Source: CAZGNZ01 sp964527215
GTDB lineage: Bacteria; Fidelibacterota; Marinisomatia; SCGC-AAA003-L08; JACNLC01
Reading direction: 5' to 3'
Length of the DNA stretch: 64,000 nt
NCBI GenBank assembly: GCA_964527215.1
Contig: CAZGNZ010000022.1
Location: 1-64,000, forward strand
This document shows positions 1 to 9,037 of the stretch, in pieces; the stretch's first letter is position 1; each line of letters opens with the position of its first letter. The notes under the pieces were generated by a model that saw only the letters and a list, made by a program, of their open reading frames with translations, had not been told where the DNA came from and did no database searches. Both the position numbers and the translations under genes were made by a program.

Positions 1-2
1 GT

Positions 3-95
3 AGAATCAATCATTTTCATCATCTCATCACGAAGTCTCGTGAAATATCCGGACTTGAATTGCCTCAAGTGATCCGAGGCGCATTCAGTGCATAA
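3..95 (+). CDS. possible C-terminal end of an upstream gene (partial)
   Basis: Reading frame 3 is open from the window edge to a TAA at 93-95 and encodes about 30 residues ending LPQVIRGAFSA. The composition looks protein-like, but nothing identifies a family. The other two plus-strand frames hit stops at 2-4 and 70-72. It would be the tail of a gene beginning left of the window, transcribed toward rpsT. Low confidence, because a random 30-codon open stretch is not unusual. Confidence 0.22.
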   Translation, partial: RINHFHHLITKSREISGLELPQVIRGAFSA

Positions 96-499
96 TGAAC
101 GTACAGAAGACGTTGATAAATGGTCGAGTCTGCTCAAGAAGAACGGAACAGTATCCCCGGAGGATAGAGCCAGGGTGTTCAGTCCATATCATGTTTATGC
201 AGTTCTGAAAACAGAAAGACGTAAACAGAATACAGCCAGCCAGATGTGTTTATGTGGACATGGATGCCAGCGCAATGCAGATAATCATTCAGGGATATCT
301 GCAGGAAATGGATAACAAAAAAAATGGGTATAAAAACATGATTATCCTGCATTCCAATAATTTACAGGATATATGATACAGGATTTTGAGGTAATCAACG
401 GAAACAAAAAATAAATTGTAATTGTCTCAATATCCAATTTATTAGTAATATTACAAGCTGTATACACAAGTGATAGAAATTAAAGGAAAAAATATTTCG
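96..499 (+). other. non-coding leader region upstream of rpsT
   Basis: About 400 bases without a convincing gene. A GTG-initiated open frame at 88-315 (75 codons) has no recognisable domain, no ribosome site and a Cys/His/Arg-rich composition typical of chance frames, so I do not call it. The last 100 bases are AT-rich. A weak promoter-like pair, TTGTAA at 416-421 and TTTATT at 438-443, lies upstream of rpsT. The AAAGGA at 482-487 is the only Shine-Dalgarno-like match before the rpsT ATG. Confidence 0.4.
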
Positions 500-751
500 A
501 TGGGTGCGATTAAATCAGTACAAAAAAGAATTCGGCAGGCAGAAAAATCAAGAATGCGGAATAAACATTATTCATCTATGATGAAAACTCATATTAAAAA
601 AGTACTTGGCAGTGAAAACAAAGAAACGGCACAGTCAGCATTGAGGAAAGCAGTTTCGGTAATTGACAAAGTGTCCGCAAAGGGAATTATTCATAAAAAC
701 AAAGCTGCCAATCAGAAATCCAGGCTTTACAAATATGTAAGTACATTATAA
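500..751 (+). CDS. rpsT: 30S ribosomal protein S20
   Basis: An 83-residue, Lys/Arg/Ser-rich protein. It binds 16S rRNA in the small subunit and is needed for 30S assembly. The N-terminus MGAIKSVQKRIRQAEKSR follows the S20 pattern of an IKSxxKRI start with a basic first helix, and the tail HKNKAANQKSRL is the characteristic S20 C-terminal block. I chose ATG 500 over a GTG at 470 because the family begins one or two residues before IKS. AAAGGA lies 12 nt upstream, which is slightly long. It is monocistronic in this view, ending at a strong hairpin shared with the converging guaB. Confidence 0.95.
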   Translation: MGAIKSVQKRIRQAEKSRMRNKHYSSMMKTHIKKVLGSENKETAQSALRKAVSVIDKVSAKGIIHKNKAANQKSRLYKYVSTL

Positions 752-761
752 TTTGTAATAT

Positions 762-796
762 AAAAAAAAGGGGCACCATCGGTGCCCCTTTTTTTT
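762..796. terminator. bidirectional rho-independent terminator between rpsT and guaB
   Basis: A perfect 8-bp GC-rich stem, GGGGCACC (770-777) with GGTGCCCC (781-788), has a 3-nt loop. It is flanked by eight A on the left (762-769) and eight T on the right (789-796). The symmetry gives a U-tract after the hairpin on both strands, as expected between convergent genes: rpsT ends 18 bases before the stem and guaB ends at 800. Confidence 0.93.
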
Positions 797-799
797 GAA

Positions 800-2251
800 C
801 TAATTATTTGGTTTTTGGTAGTTTGGGGCTTCCTTTGTAATCTGCATATCATGAGGATGACTTTCCTTGATACCAGCTCCGGTAATTTTCATAAGCTGTG
901 CTGTTTTCTGAAAAGTCGGAATATCCTGTGCACCGCAATATCCCAGAGCTGCTTTCAGACCGCCAATTAGCTGATGCACTGAATCCTGCAGGTGACCTTT
1001 ATAAGGCACCATTCCTTCTATACCTTCAGGAACCAGTTTTTGAGCTTCAACATTGCTCTGAAAATAACGATCTTTACTGCCTAGTTTCATGGCACCCATA
1101 GAGCCCATCCCGCGATAGGTTTTGAATGTCCGCCCTTCATACAGAATAGTCTCACCCGGACTCTCTTCTGTGCCGGCGAAAATACTGCCCAGCATGGCTG
1201 TGTCAGCACCGACAGCCAGTGATTTGGCAATATCTCCGGAATAGCGCATACCACCGTCAGAGATGACAGGAGTATTTGATTTTCGTGCAACTACCACGGC
1301 GTCGGAAACTGCAGTTAGCTGCGGGACACCCACACCTGCCACAATTCTGGTTGTACAGCTGGACCCAGCGCCAATACCGATTTTAACTGCATCTACGCCT
1401 GCATCAATCAGAGCGGCTGTACCGGACCCTGTTGCAACATTTCCGGCGATAAGCTGTGTGTCAGGGAAAGTCTGTTTAACTTTCCGGACAACATCCAGCA
1501 CACCTTTACTGTGACCGTGCGCAGTATCAACAACAACCACGTCAACCTGAGACCCTACAAGAGCTCGTGCGCGTTCAAGAGAATCTGACCCAACACCAAT
1601 GGCAGCACCGACCAGAAGCCTGCCGTGCCGGTCAGTAGCAGCATCAGGGTAGTTCTCTTTTTTAAGAATATCCTTTACCGTAATGAGACCGCATAGTGCG
1701 CCGTCATCATCCACCACAAGAAGTTTTTCAATGCGATGTTCTTGAAGTACTGTTTTTGCTGTCTGAAGTGTTGTGCCCTTCTTTACGGTTACCAGGTTAG
1801 TGCTTGTCATTCGGGCAGAAATCGGAAGATCCAGATTGGTCTCAAAACGAATGTCCCTGTTTGTCAGAATCCCAACCAGTTTTTCATTGTCAACAACAGG
1901 AACTCCGCTGATGCGGTAATTTGCCATGACCTCAAGTGCTTTTCTGATACTCACATCAGAAGGCAGGGTGATGGGATCCAGTATCATTCCACTTTCAGAT
2001 CGCTTCACTTTATCCACTTCATTGGCCTGATCTTCAATTGAAAGATTTTTGTGGATGACTCCAATGCCTCCCATCCTGGCAAGGGCAATGGACAGTCTGC
2101 TTTCCGTAACAGTATCCATGGCTGCACTGAGGAACGGAATGTTCAGATCAATCCTGTTGGTTAACCGGGTTCTGAGATTGACATCCTGCGGGACTATGTC
2201 AGAAAAAGACGGTACAAGAAGGACATCATCAAATGTGAGCCCCTTTTTCAT
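800..2251 (-). CDS. guaB: inosine-5'-monophosphate dehydrogenase
   Basis: A cytosolic enzyme that oxidises IMP to XMP with NAD+, the committed step of GMP synthesis. The 483 residues match the usual bacterial length. The N-terminal [10 protein letters not shown] is the IMPDH start. Two CBS domains fill roughly residues 90-200 ([25 protein letters not shown]). The catalytic loop [11 protein letters not shown] places the nucleophile at Cys299, followed by the phosphate-binding [12 protein letters not shown] and the flap GSKDRYFQ. The ATG is 3 bases after the hutH stop, and an AGGA inside the end of hutH serves as ribosome site, so the two genes are co-transcribed. It ends at the terminator shared with rpsT. 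Confidence 0.97.
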   Translation of the reverse strand: MKKGLTFDDVLLVPSFSDIVPQDVNLRTRLTNRIDLNIPFLSAAMDTVTESRLSIALARMGGIGVIHKNLSIEDQANEVDKVKRSESGMILDPITLPSDVSIRKALEVMANYRISGVPVVDNEKLVGILTNRDIRFETNLDLPISARMTSTNLVTVKKGTTLQTAKTVLQEHRIEKLLVVDDDGALCGLITVKDILKKENYPDAATDRHGRLLVGAAIGVGSDSLERARALVGSQVDVVVVDTAHGHSKGVLDVVRKVKQTFPDTQLIAGNVATGSGTAALIDAGVDAVKIGIGAGSSCTTRIVAGVGVPQLTAVSDAVVVARKSNTPVISDGGMRYSGDIAKSLAVGADTAMLGSIFAGTEESPGETILYEGRTFKTYRGMGSMGAMKLGSKDRYFQSNVEAQKLVPEGIEGMVPYKGHLQDSVHQLIGGLKAALGYCGAQDIPTFQKTAQLMKITGAGIKESHPHDMQITKEAPNYQKPNN

Positions 2252-2254
2252 AAA

Positions 2255-3778
2255 CTATCCTAGACTTCCTATTTTGCTTTCAACTTCTTCCAGAATTTCA
2301 CATGATTTTACCAAATTTTTCATAACGGTATGATCAGGATAAAGAGGGCGATCAATATCTAGAAAATCTACATGTCTGCGTACAACTTCATGTGCTTTGA
2401 TAACACCGTCGCCAAACTGGTAGTCTCTGAAATCCAGCGCCTGTGCAGCAGCCATAAATTCTATGCCAAGCACGCCATAGGCATTGTCAAGTATTTGCCA
2501 GTTTTTAATGGCGGTATTCATTCCCATCGAAACAAAATCCTCCTGATCCGCGGCAGCAGGAATTGATTGAATCGATGCGGGCATTGACAGGATCCGCTGT
2601 TCCACAATTTGCATATCTGCTGTATATTGGCTCAGCATCAATCCTGAAAACATCCCAGCACCTTTCGTCAGGAATGCCGGAAGTCCAACACTAAGAGCAG
2701 GATTGTTCAGGCGATTCATCCGTCGCTCGGACATCACGCTGATCATCGTAACAGCGGCACCCGCCATATCCATTGGCAGTGAAACGGGTGTTCCCTGAAA
2801 ATTGGCTCCGGATAATTGTAAATTCTCATCAGGAAAGAAAATTGGATTGTCCCCGACACCATTCAGTTCAATTTCAACCTGTGACTGTGCCCACTCCATT
2901 GCATCATGTGCTGCACCCAGGACTTGTGGTGTAGAACGCATGGAGTATGCATCCTGAACTTTACATTTCAAACGGCCTTCTGCCAAATCACCGTTGGAGA
3001 TCAGTTTCTGAATGGATTTCGCACAGCGGACTGCTCCTTTGAAACCTCTTACATCATGCAGTTTCACAGAGTATGGTTTCATGTTGGCCATTAGCGCTTC
3101 CAGCGACATGGCAGCGGCAATCTCTGCTTGTTTCAGCCAGTTTTTTGCATCATGCAGCCAGAGGGCGCTCATCGCTGTCAGCAGGTTTGAACCATTTATG
3201 GTTGCCAATCCGTCACGAGCTTCCAGTCCCGGCACTGGTATTCCCGCACGATCCAGCGCTTCCTTACCATCCAGCAGTTCGCCCTGATAATATGCCTCGC
3301 CTTCTCCCAGCATCAGCAAAGCTATTTGAGACATCGGAGCAAGGTCCCCGCAGGCTCCCACGGATCCTTTCTGACAAACAAACGGTACAACGTCCTTATT
3401 AAGCATATCTATCAATGTCTGTGTAATTTCCAAACGACAGCCGGAATTGCCGTGGGCGTGTACATTGATTCTTGCGGTCATTGCAGCCCGGACATACTCA
3501 AGAGGAGCAGGATCCCCAATACCCGCTGCATGATTATAAATTAGATATTTCTGAAAATCTTTAATCTGATTATCATCCAGAACAACTTCAGAGAATTCTC
3601 CAATACCGGTGTTTACACCGTACATTATTTCCCGGGCGACCACTTTTTCTTCCAGCATGGCCCGACAGGTCAGAATCCGTTTTTTAGAATCCTCATCAAG
3701 TTCAACAGGTTCTTTATGACGTGCAATCTGAACCAGTTTATCGATGGTCAGACCAGAACCATTTAGTACAATTGCCAT
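2255..3778 (-). CDS. hutH: histidine ammonia-lyase family (MIO) enzyme with an Ala-Cys-Gly cofactor triad
   Basis: A 507-residue member of the aromatic amino acid ammonia-lyase/aminomutase family, which eliminates or migrates the alpha-amino group using the self-made MIO electrophile. Family signatures present: Tyr53 in MYGVNTGIG, His83 in YNHAAGIGDP, and the cofactor loop GSVGACGDLAPM. The triad is Ala142-Cys143-Gly144, where almost all members have Ala-Ser-Gly. From memory, the Ser-to-Cys change in Pseudomonas HAL retains activity, so the cofactor can probably still form. The late motif reads QEDFVSMG rather than HAL's QEDHVSM; Glu413, corresponding to the imidazole-contacting Glu, is kept. 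No hutU/I/G is nearby and the partner is guaB, so histidine specificity is not certain. AAGGAG lies well placed upstream of the ATG. Confidence 0.85.
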   Translation of the reverse strand: MAIVLNGSGLTIDKLVQIARHKEPVELDEDSKKRILTCRAMLEEKVVAREIMYGVNTGIGEFSEVVLDDNQIKDFQKYLIYNHAAGIGDPAPLEYVRAAMTARINVHAHGNSGCRLEITQTLIDMLNKDVVPFVCQKGSVGACGDLAPMSQIALLMLGEGEAYYQGELLDGKEALDRAGIPVPGLEARDGLATINGSNLLTAMSALWLHDAKNWLKQAEIAAAMSLEALMANMKPYSVKLHDVRGFKGAVRCAKSIQKLISNGDLAEGRLKCKVQDAYSMRSTPQVLGAAHDAMEWAQSQVEIELNGVGDNPIFFPDENLQLSGANFQGTPVSLPMDMAGAAVTMISVMSERRMNRLNNPALSVGLPAFLTKGAGMFSGLMLSQYTADMQIVEQRILSMPASIQSIPAAADQEDFVSMGMNTAIKNWQILDNAYGVLGIEFMAAAQALDFRDYQFGDGVIKAHEVVRRHVDFLDIDRPLYPDHTVMKNLVKSCEILEEVESKIGSLG

Positions 3779-3858
3779 GAATGACTCCTTTTATAAAATT
3801 TCTGAATATTGTAGGAATTATGTCCCAAAATTTACGGACATTCCCGATGAATTTAACA

Positions 3859-6696
3859 TTATTCCCGATGGAAAAAATTCCGTGCTGAGAAGATAACAGC
3901 GTCAATAAACATATATGAAACAGCCTCCACAGGGAAGGATTTTAATACTGTTTTCCCGTATCTGGCGGTCTGCAGGCGCGGGTCAGTCAACAGACAGATC
4001 CCTTCGTCATCCATGCTTCTGATCAGCCGCCCGAATCCCTGCTTCATTCGAACAATTGCATCCGGCACGGAAAATTCGTGGAATGCATTTTTGCCCCGTT
4101 GACTGAATACCTGAGACTTCGCAATCACCAGTGGGTCTGTTGGATTGGCAAACGGCACTTTAAGTATCAGCAGAACCTCCACTTTATCCCCCGGCAAGTC
4201 AACACCCTCCCAGAAAGATGCTGTTCCAATCAGGATGGATCGTTTGTTTTCCAGGTATCCCCGAATCAATGCCAGCCGGTTTGCTCCCATTGTCTGTACA
4301 AACAGCCTGCGGTTTGTTTTGTGTATCCGCGGGTATAACAGGTCCTTAAGCTGTTGCGTCTGAGCATATGAGGTGCATAGAACCAGCATCCTGCGGTGAA
4401 TATGGTGCGTGAATTTGTCAATTTGGTCTGCAATTTCCTGAAAATATCTTGGACTGTTGATATTAATATTGCTTTGAAAGGAAAACAACTGCAGTTGATC
4501 ATGATAATGGAATGGGGATGAGTAAATCCGCTCGCGAACATCTTTCATGTGGCCAAGATGTGACAGCCCGATACAGTCTTTAAGATAATCAAACCTGGCG
4601 TTCACCGTTAATGTGGCAGAGCAGATCAGTCCACCGCATTCGCGTTTAAACAGAAGATCTGATATAATCCCGCTGACATCACGGGGGGCACATCGCATGG
4701 TAATCCTGAAAGTATCACGAAAACGAGTGAAAGAGGACCAAACCACATCTTCATCTTCTGTCGCCAGAATCCGGTCCAGAACAGTAATCAGATTATCCAG
4801 TTTGCTGATGTGCACCTGAAATTCCAGTGCAAGGTTGTTATCTGAACTTAATCCCAGATCATTCAGCTTGTCCAGCAGAGCGTCTGCATTTTGCCTGAGT
4901 CCCGGAAGAAGAGTGCAGAGATCCTGAGGGGACGGTTCAACACGGGCAAATTCACTTTGGGCATTTTCAATAACGAAAACCTGTTCGTAGCGTAAGTGCT
5001 GCTCATTAAGCTGTTTCTCCTTTACACTGACATAGCCCTTGAAGAACTGAAGCGCCTGTTTCTGAACATGAGCAGCATCATCTGTAAGATCCCGAACAAC
5101 AGATTCCAACTCCGGTTTGACAGCGATTATTTCCTTCAGCTCATGCCTGTACCGATCCTGAACCTGAATGAAAAAACTGCACACATCGTCAAATGTGGAT
5201 CGTGATACATGCTGTATCATTTGGTCTTTTACTGCATTTTCAAGATTGTGAGCCTCATCAATTGTGTAAACAAAGGTGGATGGAAGCGTTTGCGAATTCT
5301 GAATTAGATCACTGATAAGAAATGCATGATTTATTACAAGAATGTTGGCAGAATTTGCAGCTTTGCGAATGGGGCCGAGAAAACATCCGTCATGCTCATG
5401 ACAGCGCTGTGTTGTGCAGTAGCCGGCTTCAGACCGGATACGTGCCCAGAGTTTCCCTGCATTCATCAGTGGGAAACCGGGACACTCATTGATATCACCC
5501 GTTTGTGTATGATGGTTCCAGATAATTACGGAAATAATATTGTTGCAGTCATCCGGGGACAAAACTCCTTCAGAATTTTGCAGCACCCAGTTCAGACGCG
5601 TTTTGCACAGGTAGTTCTGCCGTCCTTTAAGCAGGACTGCATTTACCGGGATATCCAGGATTTTTGCTAGGCTCGGAATATCGTTGAAAAACAGCTGGTC
5701 CTGAAGATTTTTGGTATAGGTTGATACCACCAGCGGGATATCCGTATGATGGCTGTATAACATGCCGCTGGATAAATATGCTGCAGATTTTCCAAGGCCG
5801 GTTCCCGCCTCTGCAACAAGAAGTGCGTCATCCGTAAATGCTTTAAATGAATCAGAGCACATGGCAATCTGACCACCGCGAATTTCGTAGCCCTTCCATT
5901 CCTGCTGTAATATACCGTCTTCCTGAAACCACTCATCCGGCTGCGAAGGATAATCCTTTGCAGTCTCGGGTGTATGACGGAAAACGAAGCTGTGAAATTC
6001 TTTTGGAATTCGACTGGAGACAATTCCGTCTACCATTCGATTTTGTACAGCGAAATCAACAAGCCCTTGAAATAATTGTAGATTGTGAATGGAGCTATGT
6101 TTCACTGTGTTGTAAACAGTGTCCAGAACAGGCAGGGGATAAGATGCTGCCTCCCAAACAAGTTCCGTAAATATCTTTCCGGTATTCAGAGTATCTGCAC
6201 CTGCACGGTGTGCATTTTCTGCAGAAAGACCAAAAAATTCACTGACTCCACCCAGATTGAACTGATGATGAAAAAACAGAAAACCGCGTGACAGCGGCAG
6301 AGTATCGTAGGATATCGGCGGGGTGAATTCTATGTTCAGCCTTTTGCACTGCAGTTCAATGAACCTCAGATCAAAACTGATGTTGTGCCCTACGACCCTG
6401 GAGGTTCCGATAAACTCAAGCAACCCGGGCAATACATCCTGAATGGGTTTGCTGTCAGAGACCAGCTTATTGGTAATGCCTGTTAAATCAACAATCTCGG
6501 GTGGAATGGGAAACGGTGGTTTCACCAGCGCACTGAACTCCTGGTCAGGTTCGCCGTCAGTAAACCGGTATGCAGAAATCTCAATGATGGCATCCGTATC
6601 CGGATTCAGTCCGGTGGTTTCCAGGTCAAGAGAAATGAAAGTTGAAAGATCAAGCGCTTGAAGAAGTTCTGAAGTTGTCAAATTATATCCCGGCAA
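3859..6696 (-). CDS. dinG: DEDDh 3'-5' exonuclease fused to a DinG-type Fe-S helicase
   Basis: A 945-residue fusion. Residues ~18-180 are a DnaQ-like exonuclease: SLDLETTG (Asp24, Glu26), GHNISFDLRF (Asp109) and AHRAGAD (His163, Asp168). Residues ~265-945 are an XPD/DinG superfamily 2 helicase: Walker A AEAGTGLGKS (295-304), DEAH box (480-483) and the C-terminal GRLIRS. Cysteines 364, 427, 432 and 438 (C-x62-C-x4-C-x5-C) match the four-Cys iron-sulfur domain of E. coli DinG, which many exonuclease-DinG fusions lack. The likely role is unwinding and trimming of nucleic acid structures in DNA repair. Its start overlaps the upstream flavoprotein gene by 14 bases, so it belongs to the purF-ubiA operon. 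Confidence 0.9.
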   Translation of the reverse strand: MPGYNLTTSELLQALDLSTFISLDLETTGLNPDTDAIIEISAYRFTDGEPDQEFSALVKPPFPIPPEIVDLTGITNKLVSDSKPIQDVLPGLLEFIGTSRVVGHNISFDLRFIELQCKRLNIEFTPPISYDTLPLSRGFLFFHHQFNLGGVSEFFGLSAENAHRAGADTLNTGKIFTELVWEAASYPLPVLDTVYNTVKHSSIHNLQLFQGLVDFAVQNRMVDGIVSSRIPKEFHSFVFRHTPETAKDYPSQPDEWFQEDGILQQEWKGYEIRGGQIAMCSDSFKAFTDDALLVAEAGTGLGKSAAYLSSGMLYSHHTDIPLVVSTYTKNLQDQLFFNDIPSLAKILDIPVNAVLLKGRQNYLCKTRLNWVLQNSEGVLSPDDCNNIISVIIWNHHTQTGDINECPGFPLMNAGKLWARIRSEAGYCTTQRCHEHDGCFLGPIRKAANSANILVINHAFLISDLIQNSQTLPSTFVYTIDEAHNLENAVKDQMIQHVSRSTFDDVCSFFIQVQDRYRHELKEIIAVKPELESVVRDLTDDAAHVQKQALQFFKGYVSVKEKQLNEQHLRYEQVFVIENAQSEFARVEPSPQDLCTLLPGLRQNADALLDKLNDLGLSSDNNLALEFQVHISKLDNLITVLDRILATEDEDVVWSSFTRFRDTFRITMRCAPRDVSGIISDLLFKRECGGLICSATLTVNARFDYLKDCIGLSHLGHMKDVRERIYSSPFHYHDQLQLFSFQSNININSPRYFQEIADQIDKFTHHIHRRMLVLCTSYAQTQQLKDLLYPRIHKTNRRLFVQTMGANRLALIRGYLENKRSILIGTASFWEGVDLPGDKVEVLLILKVPFANPTDPLVIAKSQVFSQRGKNAFHEFSVPDAIVRMKQGFGRLIRSMDDEGICLLTDPRLQTARYGKTVLKSFPVEAVSYMFIDAVIFSARNFFHRE

Positions 6697-7861
6697 ATAC
6701 TTTAATTACATCCACAACAAGTGATGGTTTCTTAAACACGCAGGCTTTGAAAATCTTGGTCAGAGTCCGTTTATCCTGCGGAATCTCAACGACTTTATCA
6801 GCAATTCCATTCAACTCATCATCGGTAAGGGTAGAAATGGTCTGCTGGATACGGTAAAAACGATTATGAGTATTCCCGAAATCTTTCATCACCTGATCGG
6901 TGTATTTCGACAAATATTTTTGTGAGTAATCCGCATTCGATATCGCATTCGCGCAAATCTGTCCTCCAATCCAGCCAGCCTTCATTCCTGAAATAATTCC
7001 ACCGCCGGTCATTGGGTTGACATGATGGGCTGCATCGCCCACAAGGATCAGTCCATTGCGTACCGGATCTTTTATCGGCTTTGCGCAGGGAACACCCCCG
7101 CATGTGGTCGTCAGGACAGAAGCATTCGGAAAGTGATCTTGAATAAATTTTTCCAGATAGTCTTTTGGTGATCTGTTCTTCGCGAAACGTCCGTTTATTC
7201 CGAGACCGATATTGGCAGAGCGGGATCCTTTGGGAAAAACCCAGAGATATCCCCCCGGGGCATACTCGTTTCCCACATAAAAATCAATTCGCTTTGGATC
7301 GAGACGGATATTGGCCACACCATATTGAACACAGGTTTCCATATCTTTCATCTTTACCTGCGTCCGGATTCCAGCCCAGCGACCGATTCTTGATTCAACT
7401 CCGTCAGCACCGATAACAATTTTGCAGCGGATTTCCTTCCTTCCGTCCAGGGTATCCGCAACAACCCCGCAGACATATCCGTTTTCAATGATAAGATCCC
7501 GGACATAGCATTTCGTGGTAATTTCAACACCCCGGGCAGCTGCAAGCTTGGCTAGGTCATAGTCAAATATCCTGCGGTGCAGAATATATCCAAATTTGTC
7601 GGAGAATGGTGTAAAGATTCGAGTGCCGTTGGGTGCAATCAGTCCAAAATCTGTAATTTTTGCGGCAATCCAGTTCTGACGTGGTTCAACAAACTGGCGC
7701 AGACCCAATTCTCCCACTGCTTCACCGCATCGTACCGGATAGCCGATATCCCGGTCTTTTTCAAGCATGCAGACGCTGGCCCCGCCTTCTGCTGCCATTC
7801 TGGCTGCAGTTGATCCCGCCGGACCGCCGCCCACAACAATCACGTCATATTCATTTTTCAT
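6683..7861 (-). CDS. geranylgeranyl reductase family FAD-dependent oxidoreductase
   Basis: A 392-residue flavoprotein. Its N-terminal Rossmann fold, DVIVVGGGPAGSTAARMA, binds FAD. The YPVRCGEAVG loop near residue 45 is the conserved Cys-Gly region of geranylgeranyl reductases, and GDAAHHVNPMTGGGI is the second FAD-binding motif. The family hydrogenates isoprenoid double bonds in archaeal lipids, (bacterio)chlorophyll phytol tails or menaquinone side chains. I start at ATG 7861 (MKNEYDVIVV) because GGAGG lies 6 nt upstream; an in-frame ATG 13 codons earlier lacks a site. It overlaps the ferredoxin gene by 11 bases and dinG by 14. The immediate partnership with a ferredoxin and a UbiA enzyme suggests it saturates the prenyl chain that the latter attaches. 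Confidence 0.88.
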   Translation of the reverse strand: MKNEYDVIVVGGGPAGSTAARMAAEGGASVCMLEKDRDIGYPVRCGEAVGELGLRQFVEPRQNWIAAKITDFGLIAPNGTRIFTPFSDKFGYILHRRIFDYDLAKLAAARGVEITTKCYVRDLIIENGYVCGVVADTLDGRKEIRCKIVIGADGVESRIGRWAGIRTQVKMKDMETCVQYGVANIRLDPKRIDFYVGNEYAPGGYLWVFPKGSRSANIGLGINGRFAKNRSPKDYLEKFIQDHFPNASVLTTTCGGVPCAKPIKDPVRNGLILVGDAAHHVNPMTGGGIISGMKAGWIGGQICANAISNADYSQKYLSKYTDQVMKDFGNTHNRFYRIQQTISTLTDDELNGIADKVVEIPQDKRTLTKIFKACVFKKPSLVVDVIKVFAGI

Positions 7862-8030
7862 GGTCGCCCTCCAGTACATCAAGAGGACAAATGTCAACAC
7901 ACAAGTTGCAGTCTATGCATTGATCTTCATCAATATTGATATCTGCTTCAAGAATTTCGATACAATCAACAGGGCAAACCGCGACACATGTACCGCAGTA
8001 GTCGCAGCGATTTGGCAGAATTTTAATCAT
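7851..8030 (-). CDS. 2x[4Fe-4S] ferredoxin, 59 aa
   Basis: A small gene, easily missed, encoding MIKILPNRCDYCGTCVAVCP at its N-terminus. Two complete cluster motifs are visible: C9-x2-C12-x2-C15-x3-C19-P and C38-x2-C41-x2-C44-x3-C48-P, the classic bacterial two-cluster ferredoxin fold. Its ATG overlaps the ubiA stop as ATGA, and its 3' end overlaps the reductase start by 11 bases, so it is translationally coupled to both. It presumably carries low-potential electrons to the downstream geranylgeranyl-reductase-like flavoprotein. That role is inferred from position; some archaeal reductases of this family are known to use ferredoxin. Confidence 0.93.
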   Translation of the reverse strand: MIKILPNRCDYCGTCVAVCPVDCIEILEADINIDEDQCIDCNLCVDICPLDVLEGDHEK

Positions 8031-9037
8031 GCAGCCTGATTATCCACGTTAAAGGTTGGGTAGTGCAAATTAAACCGGTGCCAGTAATAATACTTACTCA
8101 AATAAAACGTAATTAGAACGGCAGGAAACAGCCATGGATATACAGCAATAACAAAAACAGCAAGAATAAACAGGGAATACCGAATGGTTCGCAGTACTTC
8201 GCGGGTATTGCGTTTGAACAGAGCTACCAGGTAAAAGGGCAGTGATACAAGAGCCGCCGTACTGCTGACTGGATCTCCGAGTTTATACCCCAATACAAAT
8301 GCAGCTGCCACAAAAACCGCCGCAAGCAGCAGGGTCGCGGTTAATCCAAACCTGATCGGGAATGTTTCTGCACCGGTCTCTTTGTCACCCTTGATATCCG
8401 GAATGGTTGTCAGCATGGATACCGCAGTGTAGCAAAGGATGTAAGGAATGGAAAAATATACCAGACTCATGGTCAAACCATCCGTTAGCGTAAATCCCCT
8501 TGAAATATAAGTATGCAGCCAGCCGGAAAGGTAAATTGAAAATCCGGCAACCGTATTGGCGAACATACCCAGCAGCGGTTTTTTCTTCCAGTGAAAAGGC
8601 CGGTAGTTATAGAGTATCCCCCAGAACAGGTAGAGAATAATGCCGCAGAGGAAAACAACCCATCCCGATACCAGCAATGCGATGAATCCTGCAACCAGAA
8701 CTCCTGTCATTATTCTGTTGGCTAGTTCTACGGAAACATAATTTCCCACAAGAAACAGCTTCTCGTTGACCTCATCCCCATCTTTATCCTTGATTTGGTT
8801 AATGATAAATGCCGATCCGGATATTAATGTAATTCCTAAAAACAGTAAAATGGTTTCCAGGCTGATATCAACAATCCAGATTTCATATCTGTCAATGTTC
8901 ATCTTAGCAGCTGCCATCCCAACTGTGATCATGATCCAGACAGGAAAAAACAGCGTAGGGCGCAGGATAAAGAGATTATCAAACCACGGCACTATTTTTT
9001 TATGAACCGGATGGTCCCTGAAAAATTTCTTAATCAT
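8027..9037 (-). CDS. UbiA family prenyltransferase
   Basis: A 336-residue integral membrane protein with about eight or nine hydrophobic segments. The first Mg/diphosphate motif is N80-x3-D84-x3-D88 (NQIKDKDGD) and the second is DIKGD in TTIPDIKGDKETG. The family attaches polyprenyl chains to aromatic or glycerol-phosphate acceptors (menaquinone, heme O, chlorophyll, archaeal ether lipids). The usual RPIPSG stretch after the first motif is replaced by NEKLFLVG, so it is not an obvious MenA, UbiA or CtaB, and the acceptor cannot be told from sequence. It overlaps purF by 8 bases and the ferredoxin by 4. Confidence 0.88.
   Translation of the reverse strand: MIKKFFRDHPVHKKIVPWFDNLFILRPTLFFPVWIMITVGMAAAKMNIDRYEIWIVDISLETILLFLGITLISGSAFIINQIKDKDGDEVNEKLFLVGNYVSVELANRIMTGVLVAGFIALLVSGWVVFLCGIILYLFWGILYNYRPFHWKKKPLLGMFANTVAGFSIYLSGWLHTYISRGFTLTDGLTMSLVYFSIPYILCYTAVSMLTTIPDIKGDKETGAETFPIRFGLTATLLLAAVFVAAAFVLGYKLGDPVSSTAALVSLPFYLVALFKRNTREVLRTIRYSLFILAVFVIAVYPWLFPAVLITFYLSKYYYWHRFNLHYPTFNVDNQAA

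Noticed and set aside
88..315. 75-codon plus-strand open frame before rpsT
   Set aside because: GTG start, no ribosome site, no recognisable domain; composition typical of a chance frame.
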